Assembly: GCF_014201585.1 (NCBI RefSeq)
Contig: NZ_JACHES010000013.1
Coordinates: forward strand, 1-58,004
DNA length: 58,004 nt
Reading direction: 5' to 3'
Origin: Anoxybacillus tengchongensis
GTDB taxonomy: Bacteria > Bacillota > Bacilli > Bacillales > Anoxybacillaceae
Part shown: piece after piece, positions 34,500 to 42,759 of the stretch
Position numbering within the stretch: the stretch's first letter is position 1
Layout of the letters: each line of letters starts with the position of its first letter
Translations under genes and position numbers: made by a program
Notes under the pieces: model-generated
Told to the model about the DNA's origin: nothing
What the model saw: only the letters and a program-made list of their open reading frames with translations
Database searches by the model: none

Positions 34500-34991
34500 A
34501 TGAACGTTCTCATTTGCTATACATCGAAAACAGGAAACACGAAAGAAGTCGCCTTGTTGATTGAGGAAGCTTTTCATTCACATGGACATGCCGTGAAAAC
34601 GATGAATATTGACCATGTTTTTGCTATCGAATCACTCATCCATGAAGCGCATCTCCTTCTATTCGGTTCGTATACATGGGGAAATGGACAACTTCCACAT
34701 GAAATGAGGAGAATGCTTCGTTTTCTTATTAAAGAACGAAAACTTACTCTGCCTCCTGTTGCGCTATTTGGTACAGGAGATCAAATGTGGCCATATTATT
34801 GCCGTGCAGTTGATGAAATGGCATACCATTTACGAAAAGTCACACCAGTGCTCGGCATGCTAAAAATTGAGCAATCGCCACGCGGACATCAACAACATTT
34901 GCCGGCTTTGTTCGTACAACGACTACTAGAGGAGGTCGAACGTTTTGTTATTGACGAAAGTAAAGTTGTTGGAACCGTCGCATCCAAATAA
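34500..34991 (+). CDS. Flavodoxin embedded in the RNR operon
   Basis: A 163-residue flavodoxin. The FMN phosphate loop is T-S-K-T-G-N-T-K-E (about 7-15), followed by the isoalloxazine loops G-S-Y-T-W-G-N-G (about 57-64) and F-G-T-G-D-Q-M-W-P-Y-Y-C (about 92-103). The full flavodoxin size and loops differ from compact NrdI, but its place between alpha and beta subunits suggests a similar job, such as activating the beta metal cofactor or donating electrons (inference). GGGGGA precedes ATG 34500; the longer frame from 34467 lies within nrdA. Its end overlaps nrdB by 47 bp. Confidence 0.85.
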   Translation: MNVLICYTSKTGNTKEVALLIEEAFHSHGHAVKTMNIDHVFAIESLIHEAHLLLFGSYTWGNGQLPHEMRRMLRFLIKERKLTLPPVALFGTGDQMWPYYCRAVDEMAYHLRKVTPVLGMLKIEQSPRGHQQHLPALFVQRLLEEVERFVIDESKVVGTVASK

Positions 34992-35982
34992 AGCAACAAG
35001 CATTATCAATGGAAAAGCAAGCGGCATTTTAAACTGGAATGATATTAAGTATAGTCACTTTTATGACATATATAAAATGCTGCTAGCAAACTTTTGGACA
35101 CCATTTGAAATTAACATGTCTGACGATATTAAACAATGGCACGCGTTAAGCGAGCGAGAGCGCGATGCGTTTTTACACATTATCGGCCTGCTTTCAATTT
35201 TAGACTCTGTTCAACCGAACTTTATTGGAGCGATGAAAGAATATATTACTGATCCGAGCGTCAAAGCTATTTTTTCGATTATCGAACAGCAAGAAGTGGT
35301 CCATAATCAATCATACTCGTACGTCCTTGCTTCGATCGAAAAATTATCCGAGCAACATCGCGCTTTTGAAATGGCACGTACGAATCCGCACATTTATAAA
35401 CGAAATGAGCACGTGATTCGCGTATATGAAGCATTTCGTGAACAACCGACTATTGAAACATTTTGCCGAGCCCTCGTCGCTTCACTCGTATTAGAAGGAA
35501 TTAATTTTTACTCTGGTTTCGCCTTTTTTTACAATTTAGCCCGAAATCAAAAAATGTTAAAAACATCAACAATGATTAGTTATATTAATAAAGATGAGCT
35601 ATGCCATAGCTACTTTATTTCTCAACTCGTACGCGCTGTCCTATGGGAAAATCCACATATTGATGAAGATGGAGCGTTTTCTGCGTGGATATATGAGTAT
35701 ATCGATGAAGCGATTCGTTACGAAATAGAATGGTCACGCTTTGTGTTGCGCGATATGGATGGCATTGATGTCATTGAAATGGAAAAATATATTGAATATC
35801 TTGGAAATAAGCGGTTGCGTATGCTCGGCTTAGATGATCGATACGATGCAGATGAAAATAGCATGCCTTGGATTCGTGTCTTTAGTGATGAAAATGTGAA
35901 CTTAGGCAAAACGGACTTTTTCGAAGCACGTCCACGTTCATATACAAAAACGACAGATATTAATGGATTTGATGAATTGTAA
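34945..35982 (+). CDS. nrdB: Class I ribonucleotide reductase, small (beta) subunit
   Basis: A 345-residue ferritin-like radical subunit. Dimetal ligands are complete: D87 (S-I-L-D-S), E117 and H120 (Q-E-V-V-H-N-Q-S-Y), E184 (L-E-G-I-N), E218 and H221 (D-E-L-C-H). The radical tyrosine is Y124 in the H-x3-Y spacing. The metal-free or Y-less class I subtypes are therefore excluded; Fe2 versus Mn2 cannot be read. TTG 34945 is chosen because GGAGG lies 9 nt upstream, inside the flavodoxin gene, implying translational coupling. Confidence 0.92.
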   Translation: MLLTKVKLLEPSHPNKATSIINGKASGILNWNDIKYSHFYDIYKMLLANFWTPFEINMSDDIKQWHALSERERDAFLHIIGLLSILDSVQPNFIGAMKEYITDPSVKAIFSIIEQQEVVHNQSYSYVLASIEKLSEQHRAFEMARTNPHIYKRNEHVIRVYEAFREQPTIETFCRALVASLVLEGINFYSGFAFFYNLARNQKMLKTSTMISYINKDELCHSYFISQLVRAVLWENPHIDEDGAFSAWIYEYIDEAIRYEIEWSRFVLRDMDGIDVIEMEKYIEYLGNKRLRMLGLDDRYDADENSMPWIRVFSDENVNLGKTDFFEARPRSYTKTTDINGFDEL

Positions 35983-36008
35983 AAACCGGGTGAATCACCC
36001 GGTTTTTT
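35982..36008. terminator. Bidirectional terminator
   Basis: aaaaccgggtg pairs perfectly with cacccggtttt around triplet aat, with A/T runs on both sides. It ends the nrd operon and the convergent Fur-controlled operon; the stop codon of the latter lies in the stem. Confidence 0.92.
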
Positions 36009-36447
36009 TACAATATGTTTCACTTGCAAACGTAACATACGATAAACGGTTTTTCATTATATGATATATTCGTACTGTTTTCGGTTTTTGACCGAAATGA
36101 TTTTCAAATTGTTGGAATGCATCGAACAAAGAAATACGATCAACAACAAAAACGTCCATACATAACGGTGCAACTCCTATGTGAGACGTACATGATGCGG
36201 TAATAAAGGCATCACGAGCATCTAATATGTGAACAAAGGACTGATCGTTCGCAACGAAACGAAGCAAGTAATCTGTCATTTGTGCAATCGTTTTATAATA
36301 TGTAACGGGAGAATCAAAAGAAGCGATCGAAAACGATGATGTTGCCCGTTCAATTCCTTTTAGCAACGTAAGCGATGAACGATGAGGTGAACATATGCTG
36401 TAATGATAAGCTAACACTTCATTCAAAAACGATTGCCACAATGTCAT
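35995..36447 (-). CDS. Unknown protein, second gene of a Fur-box operon
   Basis: A 150-residue cytosolic protein starting M-T-L-W-Q-S-F-L-N-E-V-L-A-Y-H-Y. I recognise no family. Visible features are Cys in S-I-C-S-P-H-R, an I-T-A-S-C-T-S-H segment, G-V-A-P-L-C-M-D, and a His/Cys content that could bind metal (inference). ATG 36447 overlaps the upstream DUF2325 stop in ATGA and follows GGGGGAAGTGAG. It shares the Fur-type promoter at 36776-36805. The stop is inside the shared terminator with the RNR operon. Confidence 0.75.
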   Translation of the reverse strand: MTLWQSFLNEVLAYHYSICSPHRSSLTLLKGIERATSSFSIASFDSPVTYYKTIAQMTDYLLRFVANDQSFVHILDARDAFITASCTSHIGVAPLCMDVFVVDRISLFDAFQQFENHFGQKPKTVRIYHIMKNRLSYVTFASETYCKKTG

Positions 36448-36734
36448 CTCACTTCCCCCATTTGCTGAATGACGGATTGGATGGAACTCCATGAACGTTT
36501 CACAAAATAAATTGGCTTATGTTGGTCTTTTGCTTTTTGTTTAATGACTTTGGCTAAATTATGGTTAATATAATCCGTCATAACAAATACAATATCAACG
36601 TGCTCAGGAATTTGTCGTTTCACCATATTCACTTTCCTGCCATCTAAATGAATAATCTCCTTAAATCCTGAGTTTTTTAATTTATCGGTAATGTTTCCTA
36701 AATGATCTGCTCCAACAACTAATAATGATGACAT
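36444..36734 (-). CDS. DUF2325-domain protein under a Fur-type promoter
   Basis: A 96-residue protein matching the DUF2325 pattern: M-S-S-L-L-V-V-G-A-D-H-L-G-N-I at the N-terminus, H-L-D-G-R-K near residue 29, I-V-F-V-M-T-D-Y-I-N-H-N (about 48-59) and a basic C-terminal half. The fold appears Rossmann-like, small and alpha/beta; function is unknown. GGAGGGAG precedes ATG 36734. The promoter spacer holds a Fur box, so iron limitation probably induces it. Co-translated with the orphan downstream. Confidence 0.82.
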   Translation of the reverse strand: MSSLLVVGADHLGNITDKLKNSGFKEIIHLDGRKVNMVKRQIPEHVDIVFVMTDYINHNLAKVIKQKAKDQHKPIYFVKRSWSSIQSVIQQMGEVR

Positions 36735-36775
36735 GTAACTCCCTCCAAATTTTTTGTTTTATATTCCATAATCTC

Positions 36776-36805
36776 ATTCTAATTGAGAATGATTATCTAT
36801 GTCAA
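36776..36805 (-). promoter_or_regulatory. Fur-type promoter of the DUF2325 operon
   Basis: Minus strand TTGACA (36805-36800), 18-bp spacer, TAGAAT (36781-36776). The spacer contains TGAGAATGATTATCT (plus strand 36784-36798), 12 of 14 matches to the 7-1-7 Fur core TGATAATnATTATCA. Bound Fur would occlude RNA polymerase. Confidence 0.8.
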
Positions 36806-36909
36806 TATTTAATGATAAAAATTCTCAATAATGTTGTTCATTTTTTCATGTTATGTCTTGCCAATGTTTTGTCTACACTAACATCAGCATAAAGAAAGGG
36901 GGGATAATC

Positions 36910-37065
36910 GTGGCTAAAGATGTACTTTGTGAAGTGCAAAACTGTCAGTTTTGGTCGCAAGGCAACCGATGTAGTGCAGACGCCATCTACGTTGTAAGTC
37001 ATGCAGGCTCAACAGCGACAAGTTCGACAGAGACAGACTGTAAAACGTTCCAACCGAGCGAATAA
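36910..37065 (+). CDS. DUF1540-domain small Cys protein
   Basis: A 51-residue protein read from GTG 36910 (M-A-K-D-V-L-C-E-V-Q-N-C), with GGGGGAT upstream. Four Cys (residues 7, 12, 20 and 43) fit the DUF1540 pattern CxxxxC...C...C, probably a small metal-binding fold. Families of this type are common in spore-formers; function unknown. A longer frame from 36853 has no ribosome site. A hairpin at 37073-37095 follows. Confidence 0.78.
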   Translation: MAKDVLCEVQNCQFWSQGNRCSADAIYVVSHAGSTATSSTETDCKTFQPSE

Positions 37066-37072
37066 ACAATAT

Positions 37073-37105
37073 ACCCCTTGTATCGAGCAAGGGGTTTCCA
37101 TCTTT
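37073..37105 (+). terminator. Terminator of the DUF1540 gene
   Basis: accccttg (37073-37080) pairs with caaggggt (37088-37095), followed by ttccatctttatt. Confidence 0.75.
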
Positions 37106-37245
37106 ATTACGTTAAAAACTATGTATAGACACATTTTTTTTAAAATATCGCCACAGTTTCGCAACATTTCTCTCACCTCTTCTTCACGTGTTAGCGTTAC
37201 TCTTATACATATATAAAATATATTTCGAATGTTGGAGGGAGACTT

Positions 37246-38595
37246 ATGAGCGACGTGCTTTTGCTTAGCCGTTTTCAATTTGCGATTACGGTTTTTTATC
37301 ATTTCTTATTTGTTCCGTTAACCATTGGGCTTATTGTCTTAATTGCATGGATGGAAACACAACATGTGCGAACAAAAAACCCACTTTATCGACAAATGGC
37401 AGACTTTTGGGGGAAACTATTTGCCATTAACTTCGTTCTCGGTGTAGTTACAGGTATCACGATGGAATTTCAATTTGGGACAAACTGGTCTGAGTATTCG
37501 AAATATATGGGGGACATTTTCGGCTCTCCTCTCGCTATTGAAGCGCTCGTTGCTTTCTTTTTAGAATCAACATTTATGGGTATTTGGCTGTTCGGAAAGG
37601 ATAAAATTTCACCGAAGCTTCGTGCATTTTCTATTTGGATGGTTGCGCTCGGTACAAATATTTCAGCACTTTGGATTATTACAGCAAACGGCTTTATGCA
37701 AAATCCAGTTGGGTATATTGAAAGAAACGGACGTATCGAACTACAAAACTTTTGGGAAGTTGTAACAAACCCATATGCTTGGCATATGTTTGTACACACT
37801 GTTGTCAGCTGTTATATCGTTGGAGCGTTTTTTGTCATGGCGGTTAGTGCATGGCATTTATTACGTAAACAACATGTCGAGTTTTTCAAAAAATCGTTTA
37901 AATATGGCCTCATTTTAGGACTAATCGCAGCAACAGCGACACCGTTTATTGGTCATAAATCAGCGTCGTTTGCAGCAAAAATGCAACCAGCTAAAGGGGC
38001 TGCACTTGAAGCAGTTTGGGAAACAAAAGAAAGTTTACCATTTCACATTATTCAAATTCCAGACCCAGAAAATGAGCGAAATATCGTTGAATTTTTAACG
38101 ATCCCAAAACTCGGCAGTTATTTTTATACACATTCTTTTGATGGAAAAGTCGTTGGATTCGATCAAATTCCAAAAGATGAACGTCCAAATGTCAATATCG
38201 TCTTCTATTCGTTTCGTTTAATGGTCGCGCTCGGTTTATATTTTGTCGCTCTATTTTGGTACGGATTTTACTTATATCGCAAAAATAAACTATTGGAATC
38301 ACGACGTTTCTTAAAACTTGTGATGTATTCTGTGTTACTGCCGTATGTGGCTATTAATGCTGGATGGGTTGTTGCCGAAGTTGGTCGCCAACCTTGGACA
38401 GTGTACGGATTAATGCGCACAGCTGAGGCGGTATCACCAATTTCACTTTCGCAAATCATTTTCTCACTTGTTAGCCTCGTGTTGTTTTATACCATTTTAC
38501 TTATTGCTGACGTGTACTTAATGTTAAAGTATGCGAAAAAAGGACCATACACATCCACAGCTACGAAAGGTGGGGAAGTTCAACATGTCTCATGA
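37246..38595 (+). CDS. cydA: Cytochrome bd ubiquinol oxidase subunit I
   Basis: A 449-residue subunit I of cytochrome bd, a terminal oxidase reducing O2 with menaquinol. The first haem ligand His19 is in V-F-Y-H-F-L-F-V-P-L. Family stretches include F-G-T-N-W (about 77), F-F-L-E-S-T-F-M-G (about 103) with its conserved Glu, and V-G-R-Q-P-W (about 382). Short quinol loop, as in Bacillus. GGAGGGAG precedes ATG 37246; an AT-rich promoter region with TATAAAATATATT lies upstream. Overlaps cydB by 11 bp. Confidence 0.93.
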   Translation: MSDVLLLSRFQFAITVFYHFLFVPLTIGLIVLIAWMETQHVRTKNPLYRQMADFWGKLFAINFVLGVVTGITMEFQFGTNWSEYSKYMGDIFGSPLAIEALVAFFLESTFMGIWLFGKDKISPKLRAFSIWMVALGTNISALWIITANGFMQNPVGYIERNGRIELQNFWEVVTNPYAWHMFVHTVVSCYIVGAFFVMAVSAWHLLRKQHVEFFKKSFKYGLILGLIAATATPFIGHKSASFAAKMQPAKGAALEAVWETKESLPFHIIQIPDPENERNIVEFLTIPKLGSYFYTHSFDGKVVGFDQIPKDERPNVNIVFYSFRLMVALGLYFVALFWYGFYLYRKNKLLESRRFLKLVMYSVLLPYVAINAGWVVAEVGRQPWTVYGLMRTAEAVSPISLSQIIFSLVSLVLFYTILLIADVYLMLKYAKKGPYTSTATKGGEVQHVS

Positions 38596-39613
38596 AACAG
38601 TGGCGATCATTTGGTTTGGTCTATGGGGACTCATTTGGACGGTATACTTCGTTTTAGATGGATATACACTAGGCACCGGGATGTTGTTTCCGTTTTTAGC
38701 GAAAAATCGACAAGAGCGAAATCAACTACAAGAAGCTGTCGGACCGTTTTGGGGTGGCAATGAAGTATGGTTAATCACAGCCGGCGGAGCTACATTTGCT
38801 GCCTTTCCAGCCGTTTATGCAGATTTATTTAGCTTCTTATATACGCCAATGATGCTTATTTTATTCGCGCTGTTTTTCCGCGCTGCTGGATTGGAATTTA
38901 TGCATAAAGACGATTCACCGATTTGGCAAAAAAGCTGGAAATGGGCATTTACAATTAGCAGTTTTGCTTTAGCACTTTTATTTGGCGTTGCGTTTGCGAA
39001 TTTGTTTTACGGTTTAAAAATTGGTCCGTCCGGATATGAAGGAACGTTTTTTAGCTTGCTTCATCCGTACGGTCTATTAGGCGGATTGGTGTTCATGAGT
39101 TTATTTATCGTCTCTGGTGCTCTATGGGTAATGCTGAAAACCGTTGGAGAGGTAGCGGAACGGGCATATACAGTCGCGCGCCCATCTGCTGTTGTTGCGG
39201 TTGTCACACTATCTATTTTCTTTGTTGCAACAAGTAATCGCACATCACTACTGAACAATTTCACAAAATTCCCTATTCTTTGGATCATCCCAGCGCTTGC
39301 TTTCGTATGTGCATTACTTATGTTATTGTTCGTTTGGCAAAAACGTATTGGACTTGCGTTTACAAACATTTGTTTGACAATTTTCACACTTATGGCAACT
39401 GGTTTTATCGGCATGTTCCCAAATATGCTTCCTTCGCGCATCAACGATGAATATAGCACAACGCTTTTTGAAGCGGCAGGAAGCGAATTGAACTTAAAAA
39501 TTATGCTCGGCGTCGCTATTGTCATGGTACCGATCGTCGTAGGCTATCAACTTTGGAGCTATAAACTGTTCAAAGAAAAAATTACGAAAGAAACAGCAAA
39601 AGGATATCAATAA
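38585..39613 (+). CDS. cydB: Cytochrome bd ubiquinol oxidase subunit II
   Basis: A 342-residue membrane subunit II with eight hydrophobic segments. The N-terminal signature is V-L-D-G-Y-T-L-G-T-G-M-L-F-P (about 22-35), with F-W-G-G-N-E-V-W-L (about 56-64). ATG 38585 lies inside the end of cydA and follows GGTGGGGAAG. The haem-assembly exporter genes cydC and cydD, which follow in B. subtilis, are absent here; menE follows convergently instead. Confidence 0.92.
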   Translation: MSHETVAIIWFGLWGLIWTVYFVLDGYTLGTGMLFPFLAKNRQERNQLQEAVGPFWGGNEVWLITAGGATFAAFPAVYADLFSFLYTPMMLILFALFFRAAGLEFMHKDDSPIWQKSWKWAFTISSFALALLFGVAFANLFYGLKIGPSGYEGTFFSLLHPYGLLGGLVFMSLFIVSGALWVMLKTVGEVAERAYTVARPSAVVAVVTLSIFFVATSNRTSLLNNFTKFPILWIIPALAFVCALLMLLFVWQKRIGLAFTNICLTIFTLMATGFIGMFPNMLPSRINDEYSTTLFEAAGSELNLKIMLGVAIVMVPIVVGYQLWSYKLFKEKITKETAKGYQ

Positions 39614-39620
39614 ATTAAGA

Positions 39621-39652
39621 AAGAGGAGGCTTTTTACGCCTCCTCGATCCAT
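39621..39652. terminator. Terminator between cydAB and menE
   Basis: gaggaggc (39623-39630) pairs with gcctcctc (39638-39645), and T-rich tracts follow on both strands. It overlaps the last codons of menE. Confidence 0.75.
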
Positions 39653-41064
39653 TTTTTTAGCTTATGGCGCATCAGTTTGTTTGTAGCATTGCGCGGCAAA
39701 TGGTCAACGATATAAATTCGCTTTGGAACTTTATATTTAGCTAATTTACTCATACAAAACAACTTTAATTGTTCTTCCGTTGCTATTTGATCATGTAATA
39801 CAACAAACGCATATGGTACTTGTCCCCATGTTTCATCAGCAACTCCAATGACGCCTGCTTCTTTTACTGCCCTATGTTCCAAAAGTACCGACTCAATTTC
39901 AGCAGGATATATATTTTCTCCGCCAGAAATAATTAAATCTGAACGACGGTCAAGAACATATAAAAATCCTTCTTCGTCCATATATCCAATGTCTCCAGTA
40001 TATAACCAACCATCTTTTAAAACCGCATTCGTTTCCTTTTCGTTTTGCCAATACCCTTTCATAACACTCGGGCCTTTTACAACAATCTCTCCTACTTCAT
40101 TTGCATTCATTTGGTGCTCATCTTTTTCAATGCGAATGCTCATATGAAACAGCGGTTTTCCTGCTGAACCATGTTTATGACGAGCATCTGGAGGCAATGT
40201 AGCCACTTGAGAAGCGGTTTCTGTCATACCATACGTTTGATATACAGGTATATTCCAATCGACACATGATTGTAATAATGGCTGAGAAACAGGTCCTCCT
40301 CCCACGAGCATACAACGAAATGACGAAGGATACGGCTCTTTTAGTTGTTGAATCATTTGTTGCACCATTGTGCTGACAGCGGACATCATCGTAATTTTCC
40401 CTTGGTAAATCAGTTCATTAACGCGTTTCGCATCAAACGATGGCATAATATAAATCCTCATGCCGTAAATGACACTCCGCATTAAAATCGACAAACCACT
40501 CACATGAAAAAATGGAACGGCCGCAAGCCAACAATCATCTTCACGCAATCCAAGGTTTAAAGCAGAACCAATTGCACCCCACCAATGATTTCCATACGTT
40601 TGCATAACACCTTTTGGTTTTCCTGTCGTCCCTGATGTATACATGATGGTTGCTACATCATCAAGATTGTACATCGTTTGCCATTCTCCATCTCGTTCAT
40701 CGAACCTCATAAATTCGTTCCATTCAATTGCTCGTTCATCCGGAAACGACTCATCACAAATGACGAAACGTGCTCCGCTATGTTCTAGTTGCCACTTCAC
40801 TTCTTCAACAGATAAACGTACATTTTGTAACAAAACAATTGCACCAATATAATGAAGAGCGTGAATAACTTCGACCATATGTACACTATTTTTCATCAAA
40901 ACGGCTACAACGTCTCCTTTTTTTACACCAAGATATGCAAATTGCCTTGCTCGTTTTACCGTCCGCTCATGAAGCTCAGCAAATGAAATCTCTTGCGTAT
41001 CATCGTATAGCGCCACGCGATCCGGAGTTAAATATGCACGTTGACGTAACCAATTTGGGATCAT
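39634..41064 (-). CDS. menE: o-Succinylbenzoate-CoA ligase
   Basis: Activates o-succinylbenzoate with CoA in menaquinone synthesis. A 476-residue ANL adenylating enzyme: P-loop M-Y-T-S-G-T-T-G-K-P-K-G (about 141-152), Y-G-M-T-E-T (about 272-277), Y-T-G-D-I-G (about 355) and the C-terminal catalytic Lys in N-A-T-N-K (about 463). ATG 41064 follows AAGGTGG at 7 nt; GTG 41070 is within that spacing. A hairpin separates it from menB, so its expression may be partly attenuated. Confidence 0.93.
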   Translation of the reverse strand: MIPNWLRQRAYLTPDRVALYDDTQEISFAELHERTVKRARQFAYLGVKKGDVVAVLMKNSVHMVEVIHALHYIGAIVLLQNVRLSVEEVKWQLEHSGARFVICDESFPDERAIEWNEFMRFDERDGEWQTMYNLDDVATIMYTSGTTGKPKGVMQTYGNHWWGAIGSALNLGLREDDCWLAAVPFFHVSGLSILMRSVIYGMRIYIMPSFDAKRVNELIYQGKITMMSAVSTMVQQMIQQLKEPYPSSFRCMLVGGGPVSQPLLQSCVDWNIPVYQTYGMTETASQVATLPPDARHKHGSAGKPLFHMSIRIEKDEHQMNANEVGEIVVKGPSVMKGYWQNEKETNAVLKDGWLYTGDIGYMDEEGFLYVLDRRSDLIISGGENIYPAEIESVLLEHRAVKEAGVIGVADETWGQVPYAFVVLHDQIATEEQLKLFCMSKLAKYKVPKRIYIVDHLPRNATNKLMRHKLKKWIEEA

Positions 41065-41082
41065 CTTCACACCACCTTCAAA

Positions 41083-41116
41083 AAAACAGCTTGATGTGCA
41101 TACATCAAGCTGTTTT
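41083..41116 (-). terminator. Terminator between menB and menE
   Basis: Perfect 15-bp stem: aaaacagcttgatgt (41083-41097) with acatcaagctgtttt (41102-41116), with T-runs. It would end menFDHB transcripts before menE. Confidence 0.88.
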
Positions 41117-41121
41117 TATTT

Positions 41122-41940
41122 TTACGGAAAACGCGGGAACTGCTTGAAGTCCGGTTTCCGTTTTTCTTTAAATGCATCGCGTCCTTCTTTTGCCTCATCT
41201 GTCGTATAGTAAAGAAGCGTCGCATCTCCGGCTAGTTGTTGAATGCCTGCCAATCCGTCTGTATCTGCATTAAACGCAGCTTTTAAGAAACGAATAGCTG
41301 TCGGGCTTTTTTCTAAAATTTCTTCCGCCCATTTCACCGTTTCTTCCTCTAACTGTTCAAGCGGAACAACTTTATTGACTAATCCCATTTCTAACGCTTC
41401 TTGTGCATTGTATTGACGACATAAATACCAAATTTCGCGCGCCTTTTTATGACCGACAATACGCGCTAAATAACCAGCACCGTACCCACCATCAAAGCTG
41501 CCCACTTTCGGTCCTGTTTGTCCAAAAATCGCGTTGTCTGCTGCAATCGTTAAATCACATACGACATGCAACACATGGCCGCCACCAATCGCATAACCTG
41601 CAACCATCGCAATGACAGGCTTCGGAATAACACGAATTAAACGTTGCAAGTCTAATACGTTTAAGCGTGGGATTTGATCTTCGCCAACATATCCACCATG
41701 TCCACGCACTTTTTGGTCGCCACCCGAGCAAAACGCTTTACCGCCTGCCCCTGTTAAAATGATGACGCCAATATTTGCATCGTCACGCGCGTATGCAAAC
41801 GCATCAATTAATTCCATTACTGTTTTTGGACGAAATGCATTATGTACTTCAGGACGATTAATTGTAATTTTTGCAATGCCATTGTACGTTTCGTACAAAA
41901 TATCTTCATATTCCCTCTCTTTTACCCATTCAATCGCCAT
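41122..41940 (-). CDS. menB: 1,4-Dihydroxy-2-naphthoyl-CoA synthase
   Basis: Ring-closing crotonase-fold enzyme of menaquinone synthesis. The 272-residue length is typical. It shows [15 protein letters not shown] (about 70-84), oxyanion region [12 protein letters not shown] (about 114-125) and [14 protein letters not shown] (about 141-154). The start overlaps the menH end by 11 bp, with AGGAGG inside menH. Confidence 0.96.
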   Translation of the reverse strand: MAIEWVKEREYEDILYETYNGIAKITINRPEVHNAFRPKTVMELIDAFAYARDDANIGVIILTGAGGKAFCSGGDQKVRGHGGYVGEDQIPRLNVLDLQRLIRVIPKPVIAMVAGYAIGGGHVLHVVCDLTIAADNAIFGQTGPKVGSFDGGYGAGYLARIVGHKKAREIWYLCRQYNAQEALEMGLVNKVVPLEQLEEETVKWAEEILEKSPTAIRFLKAAFNADTDGLAGIQQLAGDATLLYYTTDEAKEGRDAFKEKRKPDFKQFPRFP

Positions 41941-42757
41941 GCAATGAACCTCCTTTTAGAACAAATTGTTGAACAAGCGTACCAAATCGCTCACGTTGCT
42001 CCATATGCACAACGTGCCCGGCATGCGGAACGGTGATAAGCGTTCCGTTTGGTAATAATTGTACCATTTCTGACGCAATTCGACAAAACTTTTCATCATC
42101 TTCTCCACAAATCAACAATGTCGGCATATTTAACTGATGCAATGCCTCCCACCAAGAAGGTTGTGCGCCTGTCCCCATGCCACGCAAACTATTGGCTAAT
42201 CCAATAGCTGTATGTTGTAATCGTTCTTCTCGCAACCTTTGTTGCACATCTTTTGGCAATCGTTGAAGCGAAGAAAATAAAGGGATTTTCTCCCATTTAT
42301 CAACAAACGATGCAACCCCATGTTGTTCAATAAACTGCGCTAATCGTTCATCTTCTTCCCGACGTTTCACTCGTTCTTCTTCCGTCCGTAAACCCGGAGA
42401 GCTACTTTCCAATATGAGCGTTTGAACGTACTGTGGATAGCGAATCGCAAATGTCAGCGCAAGTCGTCCCCCCATGGAATATCCTAATATGTGCGCTTTT
42501 TTTATTTCTAATTGCTTAAATAACGTAACAATATCTTGAGCAACGATCTCGATGTCATATCGCTGCACATCTGAAGGGGCATCCGTTTGTCCGTGACCAA
42601 GAATATCAACAGCGATGCATTGCATATGTTGGCTCCAAGTCGACATAAACGAATGCCACGTTTGACAGCTGCCCGTAAATCCGTGTAGTAACAACAGCGG
42701 TTGCCCGTTTCCGCACATTTCCACATAATACGTTTGCCCTTGAACGACAAGCCTCAT
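41930..42757 (-). CDS. menH: SHCHC synthase-type alpha/beta hydrolase
   Basis: A 275-residue alpha/beta hydrolase assigned to 2-succinyl-6-hydroxy-2,4-cyclohexadiene-1-carboxylate synthase, which removes pyruvate from the MenD product. It shows L-L-H-G-F-T-G-S (about 23-30), nucleophile elbow G-Y-S-M-G-G (about 92-97) and catalytic His in H-A-G-H (about 248). Position between menD and menB supports the call. GGGGAATAAGC precedes ATG 42757. Confidence 0.92.
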   Translation of the reverse strand: MRLVVQGQTYYVEMCGNGQPLLLLHGFTGSCQTWHSFMSTWSQHMQCIAVDILGHGQTDAPSDVQRYDIEIVAQDIVTLFKQLEIKKAHILGYSMGGRLALTFAIRYPQYVQTLILESSSPGLRTEEERVKRREEDERLAQFIEQHGVASFVDKWEKIPLFSSLQRLPKDVQQRLREERLQHTAIGLANSLRGMGTGAQPSWWEALHQLNMPTLLICGEDDEKFCRIASEMVQLLPNGTLITVPHAGHVVHMEQRERFGTLVQQFVLKGGSLHGD

Positions 42758-42759
42758 GC

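Noticed and set aside
34945-35982. Metal-free or tyrosine-less class I RNR beta subunit
   Set aside because: All six metal ligands and the H-x3-Y tyrosine are present.
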